Assembly: GCF_000478885.1 (NCBI RefSeq)
Contig: NC_022567.1
Span: 1,116,001 to 1,180,000, forward strand
Length of the DNA stretch: 64,000 nucleotides
Source: Adlercreutzia equolifaciens DSM 19450
GTDB lineage: Bacteria > Actinomycetota > Coriobacteriia > Coriobacteriales > Eggerthellaceae
Direction of reading: 5' to 3'
The notes below the pieces were generated by a model. It was given only the letters and a program-made list of their open reading frames with translations. It was not told where the DNA came from and ran no database searches. Positions 57,788 through 64,000 of the stretch are shown here, piece by piece; position 1 is the first letter of the stretch, and the number at the start of each line of letters is the position of its first letter. The position numbers were made by a program, and so were the translations under genes.

Positions 57788-60706
57788 ATGGCCAACGAGA
57801 TCGTCATCAAAGGCGCCCGCGAGCACAACTTGAAGGACGTCGACCTGACTATTCCCCGCGACGAGCTGGTCGTCATCACGGGCCTTTCCGGCTCCGGCAA
57901 GTCCAGCCTCGCCTTCGACACCATGTACGCCGAGGGGCAGCGCCGCTATGTGGAGAGCCTCTCCAGCTATGCCCGCATGTTCCTGGGCCAGATGTCCAAG
58001 CCCGATGTGGACTCCATCGACGGCCTGTCGCCGGCGGTGTCCATCGATCAGAAGACCACGTCGAAAAACCCCCGCTCCACCGTGGGCACCACCACCGAGA
58101 TCTACGACTACCTGCGCCTTCTGTTCGCGCGCGTGGGCGTGCCCCACTGCCCCGAGTGCGGCCGCGAGATCAAGAAGCAGACCACCGACCAGGTGACCGA
58201 CGATATCCTGCGCCTCGGCGACGACGCCCAGGGCGAGTCGACGAAGGCCATCCTCATGGCCCCGGTGGTGGCCGGCCGCAAGGGCGAGTTCACGAAGCTC
58301 TTTGCCGATCTGCAGAAGGAGGGCTTCTCCCGCGTGCGCATCGACGGCGAGATCGTGAAGCTTTCCGGTGAGCCCGTCACCCTGAACAAGAAGATCAAGC
58401 ACTTCATCGACGTGGTGGTCGACCGCGTCACGCTGAAGGAATCCGTCCAAAGCCGCATCGCCGAGGCCGTGGAGCTGGCCTGCAAGCTGGCGCAGGGCCG
58501 CGTGCTCGTGCAGGTGCTCGGGCCGGACGGGAAACCGCTCGGCGAGGCCGGGGGCACCTCCTCGGGCGCCACGGGCGGCCTCGGGGAGGGAGAGCATTTG
58601 TTCTCGCTGGCCCTCGCGTGCCCCGAGCACGGCCACTCCATGGACGAGCTGCAGCCCCGCGACTTCTCCTTCAACGCCCCCTACGGCGCCTGCCCCGACT
58701 GCCTCGGCATCGGCAGCCGCGACGAGGTGGATCCCTCGCTCGTGGTACCGGATCCGTCCCTCACGCTGAACGAGGGCGTCATCGCGCCGTTCAAGAGCGG
58801 CAACTACTACCCCCAGGTGCTGCGCGCCGTGGCCCAGCATGTGGGCACTGACGCCGACACCCCGTGGGAGGACATGCCGAAGAAGGCCCAGAAGGCGCTC
58901 TTGCATGGCCTCGGCAACGAGAAGGTGCGCGTTGACTACCGCACCGTGGACGGCCGCGACACTTACTGGTACATCGAGTGGGAGGGCGTGCTCGCCGCGG
59001 TGAAGCGCCGCTATACCGAGGCCCAGTCCGACGCCCAGCGCGAGAAGCTGTCGGCCTATTTCGCCACGGTGCCCTGCGAGACCTGCGGCGGCAAGCGCCT
59101 GAAGCCGGAGGTCCTCGCGGTCACGGTGAGCGACAAGTCCATCCACGACGTCACGGAGATGTCGGCGGCCGAGTCGCTGGCGTTCTTCGAGGGGCTGCAC
59201 TTCACGGGCCAGGCGGCGGTCATCGCCCTGCCCATCGTGAAGGAGATCCGCGAGCGGCTGCGCTTCCTCGTGGACGTGGGCCTGGACTACCTCACGCTGG
59301 AGCGGGCCACGGCCACGCTCTCCGGCGGCGAGGCCCAGCGCATCCGGCTCGCCACCCAGATCGGCGCCGGGCTCATGGGCGTGCTCTACATTCTGGACGA
59401 GCCCTCCATCGGGCTTCACCAGCGCGACAACGAGCGGCTCATCGCCACGTTGGAGCGCCTGCGCGATCTGGGCAACACCGTCGTCGTGGTGGAGCACGAC
59501 GAGGACACCATCCGGGCGGCCGACTTCGTGGTGGACATGGGCCCGGGCGCCGGCGAGCACGGAGGCCATGTCATCGCGGCGGGGACGCCGGCCGAGGTCA
59601 TGGCCACGGAGGGCTCCGTCACGGCCGACTATCTGTCGGGGCGCCGCCGCATCGCGGTGCCGGAGGCTCGCCGCAAGCCGGGCCGCGGCACGCTGAAGAT
59701 GACCGGCGCCAAGGAGAACAACCTGCAAAACGTCACGTTGGAGGTGCCCATCGGCACGCTCACCGTGGTCACGGGCGTCTCCGGGTCGGGAAAAAGCTCC
59801 CTTATCACCGACACGCTGGCGCCGGCGCTCGCCAACCGGTTGAACCATGCCCACCGCCGCACCGGGCCCTACCGCAAGATCACGGGCCTGGAGAAGCTCG
59901 ACAAGGTCATCAACATCGACCAGAGCCCCATCGGGCGCACCCCGCGCTCGAACCCGGCCACCTACATCGGACTGTGGGACGACATCCGCGCGCTGTTCGC
60001 CAGCACGGCCGAGGCCAAGGCCCGCGGCTACGCGCCGGGGCGCTTCTCCTTCAACGTGAGCGGCGGCCGCTGCGAGGCCTGCAAGGGCGACGGCCAGATC
60101 AAGATCGAGATGCACTTCCTCCCCGACGTCTACGTGCCCTGCGAGGTCTGCAACGGCGAGCGCTACAACCGCGAGACGCTGCAGGTGACCTACCGCGGCA
60201 AGAACATCTCCGAGGTGCTCGACATGACCGTTGAGGACGCCCTGCACTTCTTCGAGAACATCCCGGGCATCAAGCGCAAGCTGCAGACGCTCTTCGACGT
60301 GGGCCTCGGCTACATCCGCCTGGGCCAGCCGGCGACCACGCTCTCCGGCGGCGAGGCCCAGCGCGTGAAGCTCGCCAGCGAGCTGCAGAAGCGCCAGTCC
60401 GGCAAAACGTTCTACATTCTGGACGAGCCCACCACGGGCCTGCACTTCGAGGACGTGCGCCAGCTTCTGGAGGTGCTGCAGCGCCTCGTGGACGCGGGCA
60501 ACACCGTGCTCGTCATCGAGCACAACCTCGACGTCATCAAATGCGCCGACCATATCGTGGACTTGGGCCCCGAAGGCGGCGACCGCGGCGGCACCATCGT
60601 CGCCCAGGGCACGCCTGAGGAGGTGGCCGAGGTGGAGGGCTCCTACACCGGGCACTTCGTCAAGCGCATGCTGGAGGCCGACCGCCAACGGGCCTCCGCC
60701 AGCTAG
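57788..60706 (+). CDS. uvrA: Excinuclease ABC subunit A
   Basis: The 972-residue protein has two ABC modules: Walker A GLSGSGKSS (32-40) and GVSGSGKSS (about 665), two signature LSGGEAQR motifs, and the cysteine zinc fingers CPECGREIKKQ (about 119), CETCGGKRLKPE (about 433) and CEACKGDGQIKI (about 764). It recognises DNA damage in nucleotide excision repair with UvrB and UvrC. The insertion domain contains an additional glycine-rich stretch (GEAGGTSSGATGGLGEGE). AAGGAAA precedes the ATG. A LexA-type box and a -10 TAGAAT lie upstream. Confidence 0.97.
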   Translation: MANEIVIKGAREHNLKDVDLTIPRDELVVITGLSGSGKSSLAFDTMYAEGQRRYVESLSSYARMFLGQMSKPDVDSIDGLSPAVSIDQKTTSKNPRSTVGTTTEIYDYLRLLFARVGVPHCPECGREIKKQTTDQVTDDILRLGDDAQGESTKAILMAPVVAGRKGEFTKLFADLQKEGFSRVRIDGEIVKLSGEPVTLNKKIKHFIDVVVDRVTLKESVQSRIAEAVELACKLAQGRVLVQVLGPDGKPLGEAGGTSSGATGGLGEGEHLFSLALACPEHGHSMDELQPRDFSFNAPYGACPDCLGIGSRDEVDPSLVVPDPSLTLNEGVIAPFKSGNYYPQVLRAVAQHVGTDADTPWEDMPKKAQKALLHGLGNEKVRVDYRTVDGRDTYWYIEWEGVLAAVKRRYTEAQSDAQREKLSAYFATVPCETCGGKRLKPEVLAVTVSDKSIHDVTEMSAAESLAFFEGLHFTGQAAVIALPIVKEIRERLRFLVDVGLDYLTLERATATLSGGEAQRIRLATQIGAGLMGVLYILDEPSIGLHQRDNERLIATLERLRDLGNTVVVVEHDEDTIRAADFVVDMGPGAGEHGGHVIAAGTPAEVMATEGSVTADYLSGRRRIAVPEARRKPGRGTLKMTGAKENNLQNVTLEVPIGTLTVVTGVSGSGKSSLITDTLAPALANRLNHAHRRTGPYRKITGLEKLDKVINIDQSPIGRTPRSNPATYIGLWDDIRALFASTAEAKARGYAPGRFSFNVSGGRCEACKGDGQIKIEMHFLPDVYVPCEVCNGERYNRETLQVTYRGKNISEVLDMTVEDALHFFENIPGIKRKLQTLFDVGLGYIRLGQPATTLSGGEAQRVKLASELQKRQSGKTFYILDEPTTGLHFEDVRQLLEVLQRLVDAGNTVLVIEHNLDVIKCADHIVDLGPEGGDRGGTIVAQGTPEEVAEVEGSYTGHFVKRMLEADRQRASAS

Positions 60707-60785
60707 GCGCCTTGGCCAGGGCCTTAACCGATCTTCATAGATGTGGAACCTCGTGCCCCGTCGCGCCTTCGCGGCGGGGCTTCGG

Positions 60786-60791
60786 TATAAT
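60786..60791 (+). promoter_or_regulatory. -10 element TATAAT immediately upstream of a start codon
   Basis: TATAAT is separated from the ATG at 60799 by 7 bases (TTTCCCC). Transcription would start at or next to the ATG. It lies within the same kind of sequence as the TATCCT before trmFO. Confidence 0.6.
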
Positions 60792-60798
60792 TTTCCCC

Positions 60799-61530
60799 AT
60801 GAAGAAGCGTACCCGCGAAAAAGTCGCCCTGCTCGTGTTCGCGCTGCTCGTCGTGCTCGGCGGCAGCGTGCTTCTGCGCTACTTCGAGACGGGCCGCTCC
60901 TTCAACATGGCCGCCACCGCCGTGGACGACGCCTTCGGGCAGATGTCCGGATATACGGCCATCGTCTTTGACGGCACCTACGATGTCCTGGATGCGCTGC
61001 GGCCCACGAAGCTCCCCTCGGTGGACGGGGACGCCGACGAGCGTCCCGAGACGCTGGGCGAGATGGTGGCCGCCGAGCTGGCGCGGTTGCCGCTGTCCAT
61101 GCGCGAGCGGCCCGTCTACGCCTCGGATGTGCGCTCGTTCTACGAGGAGAAGGGTGCCGGCGTCCTCACGCTGAACCTGGACGATCTCGCCCGCTACGAG
61201 AAGCCGCGCATCCTCATGGCCGGCGACCGCAAGATCGGTGTCGTGGCCGTGGACTACTACGCCTCGGCTCGTCAGCTGGAAAAGCTGCACGACGAGCTCG
61301 CTTCCGCCGGCGCCGAGTCCTTCGTCTGCCTCGTGCCGCGCCTGAGCTGCCTTGCGAGCACCGACGACTTCAACGTGGTCATCGTCACCGACGACGACCA
61401 GGCCGAGCCCGGCCGCGGCGAGGGCGAGGGAAACGCGCACATCGTCTACGCCCCGGAGCGCGGGCAGGTGGGCGTCGTGCTGCTCACGTCCCTGAACGTC
61501 CCCTCCTCGAAGGTGTACGCCTCGCTCTAG
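60799..61530 (+). CDS. Membrane-anchored protein of unknown function, apparently leaderless
   Basis: The 243-residue protein has an N-terminal membrane helix (KVALLVFALLVVLGGSVLLR, about 8-27) after a basic KKRTR and an external domain. The domain includes GYTAIVFDGTYDVLDAL, then VRSFYEEKGAGVLTLNLDDLARYEKPRILMAGDRKIGVVAVDYYA, which resembles a metallophosphatase- or calcineurin-like fold core, but no catalytic metal motif is complete. A TATAAT box is 7 bases before the ATG, so the mRNA probably has no leader. It is a single gene between uvrA and gdhA. Confidence 0.6.
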   Translation: MKKRTREKVALLVFALLVVLGGSVLLRYFETGRSFNMAATAVDDAFGQMSGYTAIVFDGTYDVLDALRPTKLPSVDGDADERPETLGEMVAAELARLPLSMRERPVYASDVRSFYEEKGAGVLTLNLDDLARYEKPRILMAGDRKIGVVAVDYYASARQLEKLHDELASAGAESFVCLVPRLSCLASTDDFNVVIVTDDDQAEPGRGEGEGNAHIVYAPERGQVGVVLLTSLNVPSSKVYASL

Positions 61531-61684
61531 CCCGTTCGCCGCTCCCGTGCGCGCAAATTCGCGGGCTTTGTTTCGGCTCAGTTAATTAGTCATCGTTTGG
61601 AAATTCCCCGTTCTATAATGCGGCGCGAAGGCGGAGGTGCATCGTGGCACCGCCGCGAGCCCTTTCCGCATAAAGGAGGTTCCT

Positions 61685-63016
61685 TTGAGCTACGTCGACA
61701 ACGTCATCGAGCAGGTGAAGGCGAAGAACGCCGAGCAACCCGAGTTCATCCAGGCCGTCACCGAGGTGCTTCAGTCCCTCGAGCCGGTCATCGAGGCCCA
61801 TCCCGAGTACGAGCAGGCCGCGCTGCTCGAGCGCATCGTCGAGCCCGAGCGCGTCATCATGTTCCGCGTGCCGTGGGTCGACGATAACGGCAAGGTTCAG
61901 GTGAACCGCGGTTTCCGCGTGCAGTTCAACAGCGCCATCGGCCCCTACAAGGGCGGCCTGCGCCTGCACCCGTCGGTGAACCTCGGCATCATCAAGTTCC
62001 TCGGCTTCGAGCAGATCTTCAAGAACAGCCTCACCACGCTGCCCATGGGCGGCGGCAAGGGCGGCTGCGACTTCGACCCGAAGGGCAAGTCCGATATGGA
62101 GGTCATGCGCTTCTGCCAGGCCTTCATGACCGAGCTGTTCCGCCACATCGGCGCCGACACCGACGTGCCGGCCGGCGACATCGGCACGGGCGCCCGCGAG
62201 ATCGGCTACATGTTCGGCCAGTACAAGAAGATCAAGAACGTCTTCGAGGGCGTGCTCACCGGCAAGGGCCTTTCCTTCGGCGGCTCGCTCGCCCGCACCG
62301 AGGCCACCGGCTACGGCCTGGTGTACCTCGTGGAGGAGTACCTGAAGTGCAACGGCGACTCCTTCGACGGCAAGACGGTCTGCATCTCCGGCTCCGGCAA
62401 CGTGGCCATCTACGCCACGCAGAAGGCCCAGCAGCTCGGCGCCAAGGTGGTCACCGTGTCCGACTCCACCGGCTGGGTGTACGATCCGGCGGGCATCGAT
62501 GTCGCGCTGCTCAAGCAGGTCAAGGAAGTGGAGCGCGGCCGCCTCACCGAGTACGCCGCCCGCCGCGAGGGCGTCGAGTACCACGAGGGCCGCGGCGTGT
62601 GGGTCACCCCCTGCGACATCGCGCTGCCCTGCGCCACCCAGAACGAGGTGCACATGGAGGACGTCGAGAACCTCGTGAAGAACGGCTGCAAGATCCTCGC
62701 CGAGGGCGCCAACATGCCCACCACCCTCGAGGCCACCGAGTACGTGCAGGAGCACGGCATCGTGTTCTTCCCGGGCAAGGCGGCCAACGCCGGCGGCGTG
62801 GCCACCTCCGGTCTGGAGATGTCCCAGAACTCCGAGCGCCTCTCCTGGACCTTCGAGGAAGTGGACGCGAAGCTCAAGGGCATCATGGTGAGCATCTTCC
62901 ACGCCATCGACGACGCCGCGAAGCGCTACGGGCACGAGGGCAACTACGTCATGGGCGCCAACATCGCCGGCTTCGAGAAGGTCGCCAACGCCATGATGGC
63001 CCAGGGCATCGTGTAG
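61685..63016 (+). CDS. gdhA: NADP-type glutamate dehydrogenase
   Basis: The 443-residue protein has the dehydrogenase core RVQFNSAIGPYKGGLRLHPS, the catalytic-lysine region LPMGGGKGGCDFDPKGKSD, and the nucleotide-binding VCISGSGNVAIYA. It interconverts 2-oxoglutarate and ammonia with glutamate. The TTG at 61685 is chosen as start because AAAGGAGG ends 4 bases before it and MSYVDNVIEQVKAKN is the expected N-terminus; the frame upstream from an ATG at 61637 is not conserved. A terminator follows. It is a single gene. Confidence 0.95.
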   Translation: MSYVDNVIEQVKAKNAEQPEFIQAVTEVLQSLEPVIEAHPEYEQAALLERIVEPERVIMFRVPWVDDNGKVQVNRGFRVQFNSAIGPYKGGLRLHPSVNLGIIKFLGFEQIFKNSLTTLPMGGGKGGCDFDPKGKSDMEVMRFCQAFMTELFRHIGADTDVPAGDIGTGAREIGYMFGQYKKIKNVFEGVLTGKGLSFGGSLARTEATGYGLVYLVEEYLKCNGDSFDGKTVCISGSGNVAIYATQKAQQLGAKVVTVSDSTGWVYDPAGIDVALLKQVKEVERGRLTEYAARREGVEYHEGRGVWVTPCDIALPCATQNEVHMEDVENLVKNGCKILAEGANMPTTLEATEYVQEHGIVFFPGKAANAGGVATSGLEMSQNSERLSWTFEEVDAKLKGIMVSIFHAIDDAAKRYGHEGNYVMGANIAGFEKVANAMMAQGIV

Positions 63017-63061
63017 GAAGAGCCGCTCGCTGACGTTACGAACGACCTGTGGGTCACGTGA

Positions 63062-63096
63062 AAAGAACCCCGGTGAGAACGAACCGGGGTTCTTTT
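63062..63096 (+). terminator. Rho-independent terminator after gdhA
   Basis: AAAGAACCCCGGT and ACCGGGGTTCTTT form a perfect 13-bp stem with an 8-base loop followed by T. Confidence 0.9.
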
Positions 63097-63101
63097 GCGT
63101 T

Positions 63102-63194
63102 CTAGAGGCCGGCCTGCTGCTTGCAGTCGGCGAGGGCCTCGGCGACGGCGGCCAGCTGCTTGCAGCTGGCGGGGATCTTCGAAGCTGCGATCGA
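63102..63194 (-). pseudogene. Probable C-terminal remnant of a gene cut by A+T-rich DNA
   Basis: On the minus strand a frame ending in TAG (63102-63104) reads SKIPASCKQLAAVAEALADC then KQQAGL, with the GC-rich wobble pattern of coding DNA. The same frame upstream passes into the A+T-rich segment and has no start codon. It looks like the last 25-30 codons of a gene whose front was replaced. The family is not recognised. Confidence 0.3.
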
Positions 63195-63201
63195 GTAAAA
63201 T

Positions 63202-63439
63202 AAAAAAGCACATTTTCCAACTTGTATGAGACGAGAAGTAAGGGGGTGTGGAATGCGGAAATAGAGTTTTACCAGTTCAAACGCTTGCTAATTTTCATAC
63301 TTCATTTACGGAGCAATCAGTTTTAATCAGGTATCTTGGAAAATGTGCTATTTTGGACTCGCCTATTTGGAAAACATGCTTTTTTGAAAGCGGGAAATCG
63401 CGAATATGCTGAATCTGACCAAAAAAGCACGATTTCCAA
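63202..63439. repeat. A+T-rich segment with four copies of a 19-bp motif
   Basis: Copies lie at 63202-63220 (+, AAAAAAGCACATTTTCCAA), 63336-63354 (-), 63367-63385 (-) and 63421-63439 (+). Pairwise they differ at 1-4 positions. The segment is far richer in A+T than the genome. No open frame in it is protein-like. The region from 63195 to 63622 holds no other supported gene; it lies before the alkylation repair gene. Confidence 0.65.
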
Positions 63440-63622
63440 AATAGAGGGATGGCTCGGCGATGATCGATGAGTGGTAAGATCCTCGTTGCTGTGCCCGCGC
63501 TTCAACACAGGGAATAGGTGGCCGAGCAGGCAATGATGGCTGACGGTCTTTCTCTTCTGCCGTTGGGGGTATCCAGCTGGTTTGCGACGAGGCCGGGCGA
63601 AAAGGCGGAGAAAGGGGGAGCG

Positions 63623-64000
63623 GTGGCGATTCGGGAAGATGTCGGGGCGTTTCTTGTCTCCCATGCGGATGAGGGGTACCGGGCGTTCCAGGCGAAGCTC
63701 ATCCCGAACATCGACGCGGTCACCATCGTGGGCGTGCGCACGCCCGAGCTGCGGAAGTTCGCGAAAGGGCTCGCGCGGCGGGAAGATGCGGGGGAGTTTC
63801 TGGCGGCGCTGCCGCACGGCACCTTCGAGGAGAATCAGCTGCACTCGTTCGTCATCGCCCAGGAGCGCGACTTCGATAAGCTCGTCGGCGAGATCGAGCG
63901 CTTCCTCCCCTTCGTCGACAACTGGGCCACCTGCGACCAGCTGTCCTGTCGCGGGCTCGCCGCGAACCCGGATGCCGCGCTGGTGAAGGCGCGAGCGTGG
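63623..64000 (+). CDS. DNA alkylation repair (AlkD-like) protein, truncated by window edge
   Basis: The 126 visible residues belong to the DNA alkylation repair HEAT-repeat family (PF08713): the N-terminus AIREDVGAFLVSHADEGYRA is followed by VGVRTPELRKFAKGLARRED and the diagnostic FLPFVDNWATCDQLSCR. AlkD-type proteins excise alkylated bases with an all-helical fold. The start is uncertain: GTG 63623 has AGGGGG close upstream and gives a family-like N-terminus; ATG 63533 would add 30 unconserved residues. The 3' end lies outside the window. Confidence 0.75.
   Translation, partial: MAIREDVGAFLVSHADEGYRAFQAKLIPNIDAVTIVGVRTPELRKFAKGLARREDAGEFLAALPHGTFEENQLHSFVIAQERDFDKLVGEIERFLPFVDNWATCDQLSCRGLAANPDAALVKARAW

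Noticed and set aside
57677..60688. A 1003-codon open frame antisense to uvrA
   Set aside because: It is rich in Ala, Gly, Val, His and Leu runs and lacks any family motif; it is a GC-rich mirror frame of a strongly conserved gene.

Overview
The window is about 65% G+C, densely packed, and reads as a chromosomal segment of an anaerobic Actinomycetota of class Coriobacteriia, most likely family Eggerthellaceae. This rests on codon use, the mix of actinobacterial gene order (rplS-rnhB-yraN-yifB-dprA-trmFO-xer) with strictly anaerobic functions (hybrid-cluster protein, a soluble [NiFe] hydrogenase, a minimal SufC plus SufB/D pair), and an isolated SufC-type locus without sufS. The genus is inferred, not proven. 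Most of the window is housekeeping; accessory signals are concentrated at the two ends and in intergenic DNA.

Region by region. 1-1,565 is a decayed locus: the end of a transporter, the tail of a nucleotidyltransferase, and a cysteine desulfurase broken by a stop and a frameshift and fused by deletion to a rhodanese domain. 1.7-6.0 kb holds a methyltransferase, a YbjQ protein, S-adenosylhomocysteine hydrolase and a processive glycosyltransferase. 6.3-13.7 kb holds ComF, a solute-binding lipoprotein, the two-gene Fe-S assembly pair and an M16C peptidase. 13.8-16.9 kb has two acidic membrane proteins and infC-rpmI-rplT, where infC appears to start on AUA. 16.9-27.9 kb has a NifX-like protein, a DEAD-box helicase, three lipid or surface glycan genes, diacylglycerol kinase, tRNA-Glu, tRNA-Arg, an RNA methyltransferase, cyclophilin, a TPR protein and ndk.

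28.0-32.1 kb is a four-gene hydrogenase operon in the order beta, gamma, delta, alpha, as in archaeal sulfhydrogenases, whose large subunit lacks a cleavable C-terminal tail. 32.2-42.1 kb is a cell-shape and elongation operon (mreBCD, PBP2, RodA) running on into a DUF697 protein, a radical SAM protein and its DUF2344 partner. 42.1-46.3 kb has a HIT protein, two identical tRNA-Asp genes, cysK, and a Crp/Fnr regulator divergent from hcp with a palindromic operator between them. 46.4-55.7 kb has a cysteine hydrolase-Nudix fusion, a stomatin-like protein and the rplS to xer run. 55.9-64.0 kb has a 32-residue membrane peptide, an MFS transporter, uvrA under a LexA-type box, an apparently leaderless membrane-anchored protein, gdhA and a DNA alkylation repair protein cut by the window edge.

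Intergenic DNA carries several structured or repeated elements: a nested palindrome (4,321-4,486), two perfect 14-bp-arm hairpins (6.18 and 6.32 kb), a 55-bp dispersed repeat in opposite orientations (7.2 and 50.2 kb) that abuts an 11-bp tandem repeat in the second copy, a paired palindrome (17.53-17.60 kb), and an A+T-rich segment at 63.2-63.44 kb with four copies of a 19-bp motif. No CRISPR array, insertion sequence with a transposase, prophage or rRNA operon was seen.
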